From positions 33,232,956-33,296,955 of the forward strand of contig OX457037.1 of assembly GCA_949752735.1 (NCBI GenBank): 64,000 bases of DNA. Direction: 5' to 3'. Numbering within the stretch: position 1 is the first letter of the stretch; each line of letters starts with the position of its first letter. The notes below the pieces were generated by a model that was not told where the DNA came from, did not search any database, and saw only the letters and a list, made by a program, of their open reading frames with translations. A program made the position numbers and the translations under genes. Below, in pieces: positions 24,701 through 37,100 of the stretch. The stretch is from Lumbricus terrestris (taxonomy: Eukaryota; Annelida; Clitellata; Crassiclitellata; Lumbricidae).

Positions 24701-27700
24701 TTGTTTATGAATACCATCACAATGAGAATCAAGGCAACACTAATTGAAATTCAAATAATTTAATGATCTCATGAACTCTATGCGTGATAAAACTTGTTCA
24801 TCTTTCAATATTGTTCGATACTTACTTTCTTGCTTTGCTTACTTTATACAGTTAGAGCGTGGCTCATATATTGGCCTTGGTTATCACACAGTGTTGTTAG
24901 GCTGAAACTACCAACACTTTGAGCAGCATCACTACACAATCATGACCAGTTGCAGAAGGTGTGCAACTGTGCATGCTGATGGTTTTTGAAGTTTTATGAG
25001 TTCAGGAGGTGCTTTGCAATACCATAGCATTGCTGTTGCAGTACCATAGCATTGCTGTTGCAGTACCATAGCATTGCTGTTGCAATATCATAGCAATGCT
25101 GTTGCAATATCATAGCAATGCTGTTGCAATACCATAGCAATGCTGTGCAATATCATAGCATTGCTGTTGCAATACCATAGCATTGCTGTTGCAATATCAT
25201 AGCAATGCTGTTGCAGTACCATAGCATTGCTGTTGCAATACCATAGCATTGCTGTTACAATACCATGGCATTGCTGTTGCAGTACCATAGCATTGCTGTT
25301 GCAGTACCATAGCATTGCTGTTCCAATACCATAGCATTGCTGTTGGATGCTACTTATGGAAAGGAACTTGGTTGAATCTTTTTCCAGTGATTGAAGGTGG
25401 TTTGGCACAACCGGCTCCAGAACATCCGAAGAAGGAAAATGCCTTTTCACTGAGCACCGCATTTGGAGATGCCTACCTGTTCCAAGTAAGCGTCTTTATT
25501 TGTTTTATTTATCCTATTTTATTTGTCAATATTTTATAGGATAAGATGAGACAGGAATCATTTTTATCTGTATTTTGGTGCATGTAGATATGGTATGATA
25601 AGCAATTAAGCATACATCATCTAGAGAGCCAATAAATAGTCAAATGTTTTGGCCAACCCTGGGAATGTCCATGATTTACTCATCCTGTTCATGAATCACA
25701 AACAACACTTTTTGCATCCATGTTCATTGTTCACACAGCCTTGTAATTCCACGTTCTTACTTTCTCACAAGAAAAGGTTTTATTACTAGAATGCTTTACA
25801 CTTGTTAACATATTTTGCTTTACATTAGTTTCCATGTATATTGCTATTCTTTATGATTACGTCTATCGTTCTATGTGTTATAAATTGCATTATTGTTGAT
25901 GTCCCATTGTGCATTTGCAAATTAGAGTAATAAAGGCTATACTTACTTACTTACTTACTTACTTAATTTAAAATAGCACACATAATCCTGAATTATCGTA
26001 TATAACACCTCTTGTGCGAAAAACTGCTCAGGGTTACTTATTAATTTTTGGAGTCTACTTACTGGTTGAAAATCTAATAAGAACGATGAAATTGAAAGGT
26101 GAAAGTAAAACTCGTCCCCTACACTTCTCAACAGACATTCCTCGGAATTGCTGATGTTTTGGCTGAAGTGCAAGTATAACCGTCCACAGGAATCTGATGA
26201 CCAGACACCTCGTCAGGTGGTGGTGGTTGTGATGATGATGAGCACTTGTTATGCGCTGGGCGAAAGTGAAATAGTACCTTATATTCCATGACAATATGTT
26301 GATTCCTGTTTCTGTAGGCTGCTAGTCAGGTTGACCTTGACAACTGGATAAGTGCCATTCACTCTGCCTGTGCTGCATCGCTTGCACGCCAGCATGGAAG
26401 AGACAACACACTCCGACTGCTTGGCGGAGAAATTCGACGTCTCGAGACAAGCATCGACCTGGTGAGAGAATCACGCTATATGGATATCTATGGTCAGCTG
26501 GTAGTATGTGGATATCTATGGTCAGCTGGTAGTATGTGGATATCTATGGTCAGCTGGTATTATGTGGATATCTATGGTCAGCTGGTATTATGTGGATATC
26601 TATGGTCAGCTGGTATTATGTGGATATCTATGGTCAGCTGGTATTATGTGGATATCTATGGTCAGCTGGTAGTATGTGGATATCTATGGTCAGCTGGAAT
26701 TATGTGGATATCTATGGTCAGCTGGTATTATGTGGGTATCTATGGTCAGCTGGTATTATGTGGATATCTATGGTCAGCTAGTATTATGTGGATATCTATG
26801 GTCAGCTGGTATTATGTGGATATCTATGGTCAGCTGGTATTATGTGGATATCTATGGTCAGCTGGTATTATGTGGATATCTATGGTCAGCTGGTAGTATG
26901 TGGATATCTATGGTCAGCTTGTATTTTGTGGATATCTATTGTCAGCTGGTAGTATGTGGATATCTATGGTCAGCTGGTATTATGTGGATATCTATGGTCA
27001 GTGGTATTATGTGGAATTGTGGATATCTATGGTCAGCTGGTTTGGTATACAGATCATTGGTCATATGAACAATTGGTCATAGACTCTATTATAATTTACA
27101 ACATTAAATCAGTCAATTATGGTTCCCGAATACACTTGTTGAAGAGGTTAAAAACACGAACAAGCATATACTGGATCATTAAAAAACCATAAAACTCTGA
27201 AACCATAAAACTCTTAAAAGGAAACTACTCAGCGGCGCTATGCAGATGAAGTTCAAATATTCATATCTTTAAATCCGTTTAGATTTATGACATGATTTTT
27301 TTGTAGTTCTATTTTTGGTTATTTCTCTAAATATTGGGAAAATTTAGTATGATTAATCATCAGGCATTAGAGATATCAGAAAAACAGTTTGACTTACATT
27401 TTATTGAACCACGGTGTAGAATACGTAATTCTTAACTACTAACAGAACAGACAGCCTGCAATAATCCGCGATAATAGCAGCCTACAAAACATGTCCCCTA
27501 TACGGGGCATGAACTCATTACTCATTGCTTTCAGCGCCAGCGTGTTATCCATTGCGCTACCGACCCCCCTGATGAACATACCCAACTGGGTGGTGTGTTG
27601 TCATGGTGATGTTGATGTTGGTGATGTTGTCATGGTGATGTTGTCATGGTGATGTTGTCATGGTGATGTTGTCATGGTGGTGTTGATGTTGGTGATGCTG

Positions 27701-28063
27701 GTTAAAACAGGACATAAAGATGAAGAAGATGGCGCTGATGCATCTGGCGACGGTGAGCGATCCACGCAGTCGTCAGGCGATCGAACGGCAACTCACGCAG
27801 TGGGACGAGAACCTCGAGAAGTTCTACATCGACCACTACCGACTCAGATGCTACTCAGCATCACTACAGGGCGCTGAACTCCCGAATCCCAAGGTTGGAA
27901 CTTCATCTGGCATTTTATTTGATGATATACAGTTTCACCCATTTACACAGTATCATCATCATCCATGTGTATCATTGTCATCAGCATCATCGTCATAATC
28001 GTCATCGTCATCATCTTTATCATGATCAGCATCATTGTCTTTATTATCAATATCATCATCTTT

Positions 28064-28120
<57 letters not shown>

Positions 28121-31100
28121 TTTATCATCATCTTTATCATCATATTTATCATCGTCATCATCATATTTATCATCATCTTTATCATCATCGTCATCATTGT
28201 CATCATCATCATCAGCAGCAGCATCGTTGTCGTTATTATCATCATCATCTTCTTCTTTATCATCGTCATCATCGTCATCATCGTCATCATCATAATTAGT
28301 ACCTGATGCCAGCCATTTGGCAGTGATGGGTACAAACAAAATATCTCCATTCATTTTTGTCCATTGCTTCTCTTAGTGTTGTTGATTCAAATGAAGTTAT
28401 GCTCTCGTTTATATTAATAACCTATCCAGCAGAGTTTTCTCTAACTTTGTGTTTTTCGTTGAATTCTGTCCTACATTGTCTGCGTAATTCTCCATAACAA
28501 TGATGGTATTGTTGTTTGCTAAACATTGTCTGGTAGTTTCTACTCATTTAAATAACCTGTTTCAGTTAGTGCTTGGCTCTGTGTCAAAGAATACGAAGGT
28601 CTTCTTAAGTCGAATTGGCGCCTTCACAGTCAGCGCCTTCCATGCCTACGTGTTTGCACGTTCGTTCTCACCTGGCGCCAGCGCCAACATCGTGGCACCT
28701 TCGTCATCCTCCAGTCATCCTTTGTCGACCGTCAAAGCGGAAACGCTGAATACGGCCATTGGACCAAGGATGCAGTCGTCGAGAGTGTTGAGTCTTCCTC
28801 CGAAGTAGGCTATATACATATAATGCAAATGATTTTTAATTATGTTTTGATGGTTAATGTTGCTGTATATAAAATTATAGAAATGACGGTGGGGCGACCC
28901 TGCTAGCAGAACGATGTTATTTCTTTTGGGCTATCCGACTCTCTGGTCTACTCTTGTGGATAACCCCTTTGACTCAACGCAGCGCTTGTGAATACATTTC
29001 CTCACACATTTATCTTATGAGAACATGACAGATGGTCAGTATCTGCTCAGAATGGAATTGAGTACCAGGTCCATGTTTTGCAAAAAATTTACATATTAAA
29101 TGTGACATACTCACTAAATAGGAGGACGGCTGCTCTTGCTGCTTTTGTTGTGAATTATTATGCCATCTTATTATTCATTGTGTTTTCTTAAAGCAACAGA
29201 ATCTCTAAGAGACGATTGTATAACAATATTTTTCTAATTTGTTCTTTGCTTGACCTGATGAATTCTATTGTTTGAAACTGTCGTCACAGCCAGAAGAGCC
29301 GACCGTCAGTTGAGATGCAACGAGAAGATCAGCTGGCTTTGGATCAGCTGACGAAATCGCTGATCAGGGTTAAACTTCCAAACAGTCAGGTCGGTTCTCT
29401 GCATCTACTCATTCAAGGCAGGCGACATGTTACAACATGTTGAATGCATTAATCATTGCGGTTGCAGGGTGTAGCGTGAATGTGTCGCAGTTGGTAGAAG
29501 CAATTCCAAATACATTCTTCTCATGCTCTGTGAAGGTCGATTCATTCTTCAAGGTCACACATGGATTATACACTTTAAAAGAGAATGCTATTCAGATTAA
29601 CTCTGTAGAGAGGGATTAATTCAATCCTGAAGGTAAAGAATAAAAGAAGATTCAGATTTACTGTGCTTTTTGTGGGTTTACGGTAACTAACTATAAACCA
29701 GGCAACAGTTTTTTTTTTACTTTTCTCAGGTACAGCTGACAATTTTGCATTGGTCACTCCTGTGCTGTTTGTTTCGCATAGTTGCCTGCAGACCAGCAAT
29801 GCTCCTAGTTTAACTGCTGTGCATAGCTAACATCTTCACATACATTAAAAATACATTCACTTTATATCTGTGAGGAGATCTGCAACTTTCAGTGTTGAAT
29901 TACTTCTTGTTAAAGATCTGTATACCCATGACTGTAGATGTAATGAATATATCCAGCTTCTTAAGGGATGCTATATAAGTGTCAATTGTATGCACAACTG
30001 CAAAGAGGTAAGGTTCAGACTTTGCATATGTATTACATTGAAGAATAGCTTGTCATGGAGTGTTGGCTTATAGAGCGTAGCGATTTTTCATTCATTCGTT
30101 TGTTACAAAGATTCATATGACACCCCTGTAAGTGTACCTCTTAGAAGTGGTATCCACCCTTTAGTAGGGCTAAAAAGGACATTTTAAAGAATGTAGGAGT
30201 GTAACACAGTAGTTTTGGGATGTACTGTACTGTATGCAGTGGCTTACATCGTGGGTTTTGGGGGTTAAACCCCCATTGGCCTAGGGTACAAGTTTTTTTA
30301 AAGGTTATTTATCCACTTAAAAAAGACAAAACAAAACAATTACTTGTAGTAACAATTGTTTTTCTTACTCTATTCCCTTTGTTACCTTATTCCCTTTTTA
30401 TTTACTGTAATACTGTTGAATTGCCCACTGACTGTATGCATTTGTTGTGTGAGTTGATGAGTTCAATTGAGTCGTGGTCTTGAACATGTTGAAGGTGGAG
30501 ACAAGTATTCAGGTGACACCAATGACAACAATTCAGGAACTGGTTGAAGCCGTGTGTAACAAGTACAGGCTGAACACGAAAGATCACTTCATACGACTGA
30601 TTCTGCCCGGTTCAACCGCAATCAAAGTGCCTGACAAAAACGCACTTCTCTGCTCCCAAGTAAATTGGATTTGTTTCTATTGTTTTCCGAATATGTGCAG
30701 AAAACAACAACAGCCGTTTTATTGCCATCATTTATATAGCGCTTGTTAGATACGTTGCTTTTTGTTGTCAGGTTTAGAAAGTTCTAATTGAACTCAGAAT
30801 CAACAAAATTGGAGATGAATTTGCCTTTAACTGTCCATCCTGCTGACTCTTTGTACGCCCTTTTGATTGATTTGCGCTGCCTGAAGTGAAAAGATCTATG
30901 ACAGCCGCTGCTTTATGTACTGGTTCTGAGATCAAAATTGCATGGCTCGGAGATTGTTTTAATTTTATAGTTAAATTTAACAATTATCGGTTACCAGAAC
31001 TATGTTATTTGATTGGAAAGACAATAAAAGACAGAAACTATCTTAAATTGTAAGTTCTTGCCTTGATTTATTTGTGTATTTTATAAGAATTCAAATGAAG

Positions 31101-34100
31101 AAATTTATTTGAAGCCACATATATCCGATGACGTAACACTTTAACGCTAAGTTGCATTATTTTCCCAGTCACTTTTAGTACACACTCGTCATTAGATTGT
31201 TGAACAGATTCGCTTGAAGCTGAATTGGTATCTACTTGTACACATTTTTTGGCAATAAATAAATAAATGATCATCCAAGGATTATTTTCTTATCCGGTTT
31301 AATTTCTTGCTACGATGACATTGAAATATACCTTGCTAGTTATTACTTAGAACTTTTTTGAAGTGTTTTCGATAGATTCAACTAATCAATCGATCAATAA
31401 AGCAATATCAGAAAACATTTAAAGAAAATTGACAGCATTGCTACGTTGCTGCAGTTTCTTTGATACTTGTTTGTATAAAATGCAAATTTCTGTATTTCCA
31501 CAGCAGTTTGAGAATATAGAGCTATGTCCGAAACTCATACATCAGCTGGAGTTAGTGCGCAGTGCTGGAGACTTCGGCTTCCAGGTCGAGGCAGAGCTGG
31601 CGGAAGATGCCGAAAAGGAGGACGAGCTCTGCCTGTTTGTCAGCGATGTCACGTCGGGAAGAATTGCATCTGCCAAAGGTTAGTTATCAGTTATCATCAG
31701 AGCTGTAGTGGCCGAATTAGAAGTGAGTACACGCTCCAATTGCCTAGGCAACCTGTCTGCAGGTCATTTTTCTTTCCATATGTTACGCACAAACATTTGT
31801 GAGATGAGTACACTCTGTATACTCACGTATACCCTCGACTCTCGGCAACAGCCCTGGTTGAAATCAATGTTTTTCTGTCATTTTGGTGTTGATTTTGTCA
31901 TTGTCTTTTTTATGTACAGTTAATTATTTTGTAATGCTATAGTAGGAAGCAGATTCATCTTTATTTGCATCAACCCAACTGCATGGTTGACATAGAACAG
32001 TTGTCCAACTGGTTCTCCTTCCATTCATTTCTGCAATGCACGTTCCTTTTCATCACTTAGTGCTGCATGCAAGGAACAAGACAATGCGAGGCATTACAGC
32101 TCTTGTGGAGTACCGTTTCTCAGGGTTGAAAGTGGTTTGGAAAAGTTGCCGGGTCTGACTTTGGCGAACGAGCACGCCTTTGACCCGTAAGTTTTTCTGA
32201 CGCCTTTTTTAGTCATTTGCCCAAAATTATCCAAAATCTTACCATTTTTACCTAGTTTTGGCACCTGGCGACCATTCTTGCGACCCTGCTGAGACCCAGC
32301 AACAGCAGGTCTCGAAAATCGATGCCGGGTCGCAGACCCGGACCGACCCGGCTCACTTTCAGCCCTGCCCTTTCTTTGACTTCGACTGTGCTACAATGCT
32401 GTTCAAATCGTATTATTTTTATTACAGCTGTGGTGTCGGGTGGTGTAAATAATAACTTTCCACTGCTCTTCTTCTACTTTAGGCGTCTTTGTCGGCGATG
32501 AGATTCTGGTGATAAATGGTAAAGTGGTTGGTGAGCTGGACATGGTATACATTGAGAATCTACTCATGGAATGCAACGCGATTTGCATGACGCTGCGATC
32601 GTGTCATATCGACCGTCACCAGTTGGTCTACGATCAAAGACTTTCCAACCTATCTTCTGGGATTGAGACGCTGATGTGTCCACCGCCTCCCACTCAGACT
32701 CCGATATCGGATCAGAACATTGGTGATCTGATTGTTCCAGCACCAAACCTAGGTATTCACAGTGGTTAAAGTGGTTTGGGTGAGCAGTGGGAACGCTGAT
32801 GAAGAATTTGATTGAAATGCATGTATTTTAGAGTTCCATCATGATGAGCAGTGGGAACGCAAGCCAAGAATTTCGAGAGCAGTGGGAACGCCGTTCCCAC
32901 GCGTTCCCACCCACTTTAAACCCTGGGTATTCATTCATTCATTCATTCGAAAATTTGCATTGTATTGTATTGTATCTGTAGATTTATATAGCGCCTCTCA
33001 CAGAATGGCTATTCAGAGGCACTCTCTGCACGAAAAACTCTGGGTAAAGAAGAGCCCTTAAAGAGTCAGAAACGGATGAGGAAAAACGAGTCATTAGTGT
33101 AGCTGTTATTATAGGGCCTGGAGTGGAGAAGCCTACTGGGAGGTACAATTTACTCAGAGGTATATTATAGTGGTTGGCATGATCTGGCTAATTGGTTAAT
33201 TTATCATACCCATTTGGCTGATGGTACTATGATCTCAGTGCTGTGTTGTGTGGCTTGGAGGTCAGTTCGATTGCGAACTGAGCCTCTAATCTAATAATTG
33301 CAACTTTGAGGTTGCTGGGTTTCCGTCAAAGGACCGAGGAAAAATTGCACATCATGTGTATTATATGTAATACGGTAAATAAGTTAATGCAAAAATAATA
33401 TTTTTGATTATTGTGTTTTTGATCAGCTATGTTTATGACAGAAATACAACGTGATAAGTTGCGAGAAAATCAAGCCTTGAAGAGTTGTGGCGTTCATTTA
33501 CGTTGTCACCTGATGCGTGTTTGTTTGTTATGCTCGTGTTGTAGATAATTACAAAGAGATTCCAGATCTGTTGAGAACACGAATCAGAACAACGAGTGAT
33601 GGTGGAATGGGTTCTGAACAGATTGATGACCTGCTCAAGGTAATTGGCATTGGACCTAAAGTGCTGAGTGTTCAAAATGCATGCCTTTTTCAAGATGTCT
33701 TATCTCTGAACATTTGACCTTTGCATGGCAATAATTGTCCATTTGCATTCTTTTGACTTTTTGTGAGTAAATGAAAGGTTCCTCGTTTTGTAGGTGGTTT
33801 TGCAATAGATATTCTTTAAAGAGACACCATCAGGGGCTGTGGTAAAAAGCTTTAGCCACTGCACTTTTGAGTTGAGTCTGTAGAGTGTAGACTGTAGAGT
33901 GTAGAGGCATGTGAAAAGTGTATTTAATGCTGTGTAAAGAAACGTCGGAGCATAATTACGGTGTAATATGTGGAAAGTGAACTAAGAAGGTCACTAATCA
34001 TGAAATAGGTTCTCTGCATAATTTTCACAGACACAACCATTAGTCTGATGTTAACTTTTCATGTAGAAATCTGTTTGATTTACACCAAATATCTAAATTC

Positions 34101-37100
34101 TGGGTAAGATTTAGCCATTTTTGATGCATTTACACATTGAATAGCTATGTAATGTAATGTAAATCTTCGAGAATTTCTCAGCGCCCACAAAAGCCACGTC
34201 AGGGAGACCAGCTTATTCACCGGCGCTATCACTTTCTATTGACAAGAAAGACCTGGTTTTCATTAAAATATTCAATGTAATAGTTAAACCAGTGTTAAAA
34301 TTTTTCAAACTTTTTATTTCTTTTGGCATGTATGCCTTTGTTGTGAAACATATTGACATTTTTATGAGGTAAGTTCGTAGAATAGAATGATTAACAATTA
34401 CTTATCTTTAATTGGGTTTGTCTATGTCTGCTTATTGAGGTTGAATAAATGGGTATTGTATTGTATTGTTTACTGCGATACTATCTTCCTTATTATGATC
34501 TGTTTCGTGTTAATGAATTAGTTGTGAACCGTTATTTTAGGGTGTAAACCAAGTGATGCATTTGTGTCGACGACAGTACAGCCTACGAGGGTCGAACGAC
34601 AATCCAAACAACGGCAACAACAGTGCAACGCTTCTGACGTCAACACGACCTCTCAGCAACTCGCAGCGCATCTGCAAAGTCGTCTTGGAGTTGATTGACA
34701 CAGAGAGATTCTACGTTAGGGTTCGTCTGCCAACAACCTCAACTTCATTCAACAAACTCATCATGCCCATTTGTACAATTCTAATCAGTATTTTCGTTCT
34801 CCCTGATTTCTGAGGATTTAAAGTTTTGGTAATTAGCATCTCCATAGCTGCATCCATATGTGACAGCAGTCAGTCACTTTAGAAGTTGGTGCATGCGTGT
34901 GTGTGCGTGAATGTGTGCATGTGCATCCTAGAAGTTGCTTGCTGTTGATGATGTTATTAGAAATTGTGGTCATTACATTACATTTACTCAAGTCCTGGCA
35001 TTGAGAATGATGTTGTGTGGAAGGCAGCTGTGGATTTTGACCATTGAAAAGGATGTTGCCTCTCTCTGTACCCAGCCCTATGATGAAGATCAGAGGGAAT
35101 GCAGCATAGGTGGCAAGATGACGATTATATTAATCAGTTTAGCTCAGCGGCACTTGCCATATAATTTATCCTGAACTATTTTTTGGCATATACATGTAAG
35201 ACGTAAGGAACAGCCTAGGTGTTGGTCAATATATGACATTGGTTCCAACTATCTGTTATCTGGTTTTGTGCCATCAGTTCTAGAGAACAGAGTTCTTTGA
35301 TAGAATGGTATTCAGTGTGAGAGAAACCAGAACCAAATTGAGCCGTTTAACCTGGCATGTCATATCTAAATGCTTCATTATCAAGTCTCAAACAACAAGC
35401 TGTGATTGGTAATGTATACAGCCAATTGCCAGTAGTTGTGGTGTTGTTCAATATTATTAATATTTTAATTGCTAGTATATAATTATATTCATTCTAATTT
35501 AATACTATCGATTTCATTTTAGTTATCTTATCATTCAGTGTTATGCAAAGTGTAGCATCACATTCTTCAAGTATCGCAACTTGAATAGCGAAACAAAGAA
35601 CTTGAAATGACATCCATGAAAATGTTAGGCTTCTTTGATTTTGCATTTATGGCAGACGAAAGAGGAGGAACTACAGGTAAGTTATTACCGGGAGATATTC
35701 ATGGGCGGAGTTTATCAGGGGCTAGGGGGGCTAAGCCTCCCAAGAGGACCCAGATTCATTTTTTACTGTGTAAATGGTGTCTTTTCCCAGGCTTAGCGCC
35801 CCCCCCCCCCCCCAAGAAGGCTTTAGCCCTCCAAGAACGGAAACCAAACTCCGCCCATGGAGATATTATATTATTTTTGGATGTTTTTAGGAACATTATT
35901 TTTATTTTGCATTACAAATGGTCCGTTGTTGGTGTTTGCTGTGCAGGACTTGACGTGCTTAATCGAACGTTACCTGGAACCACTCAAGGATGAAACGTAC
36001 ATCTCGTCAGATGACATTGAACAACTCTTTGGCAACATTCAGGAAATCGTTCAGTTTCAACGACTGTTTCTCCACAGCTTGGAAGATGCCGTTCGTTCGG
36101 ATAACAACTTCAACTGCTATGATGACAACAACCATCTCACCGTAAGAGCGTACTTTTTAATATATGTGGAAAGTACAGTTAGTACCATACTTGTAATAAG
36201 TTGATGTGAATTTGAAGCTTTTATTCCATAGACTTATCAGTATTCATTGAGGTCATTCATTATTCATTGAGGTCATTCATTATTCATTGAGGTTATTCAT
36301 TATTCATTGAGGTCATTCATTATTCATTGAGGTCATTTGATAATCTTGTTCTTTTCATGCTTAAAAGTAAACTGTTCTCTGTGAATGAGCTTTCTGGTTG
36401 CTGAGTTTTGATTTACGAACTAGATCTTCTTATATCTGACCATTCTGCTCAACTGCTTGTGTCATGTTTTTAAGTTCTAGACTTGAGAGTTAAGACTTTC
36501 CATTTTCAAGTTGCATACTGTCCGATATGAGCTGTTTACTGTCTGTCATGGTGTACTGACCTTCTGTCCTGGATCACAACATGACGTGGCTGCAACCTCT
36601 TTTTTGTGCACCATTCATTGATTTACCAATTTTTTCAGAGAAGTTACCAATTGTAGTTTACACTTACTGTGGCCACTTGTTTTGCTGTCATCTTCATTGC
36701 TACATTTTCCTGCATTATATTACTATTTACTACGCAGCTGTTAGTTTTTAAGGTATTGATTACTTGCAATTGTTTTAGCCTAAATCTTAGTATTGCTAGG
36801 CTAGAGTTCCTGAATTGCTAATGGAGCAATTGGGCTCCTGCTTTGCATGTTAAAATACAATACCGAGTGCATAATAACTTGTAATAACAAAGATAATAAA
36901 AATTATGATAATAATTATAATGTGAATGTCCATTTTAACAGCTCTCATATTATTGCTATATAAAATCTTTTGCTCTTTATTATTTTTTGCTGCATTGATC
37001 AGGACGAAGGATTAAGGGTAAGTTTTTTAATTCTTTGCCTCAGTACTGAGACATCATTTCCCAATATATTCCAAATGTGATCAGTCTTATTATGGCTTGA

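Noticed and set aside
26462..27068. 144- and 130-codon frames rich in Trp, Tyr and Gly
   Set aside because: Translation of the 28-bp intronic minisatellite, which lacks stops.
27490..27575. tRNA gene on the minus strand
   Set aside because: A- and B-box-like words are present but the anticodon stem does not pair and the acceptor ends do not match.
27943..28354. Poly-Asp, poly-His, poly-Ile, poly-Met and poly-Ser frames
   Set aside because: All are readings of one (TCA)n tract.
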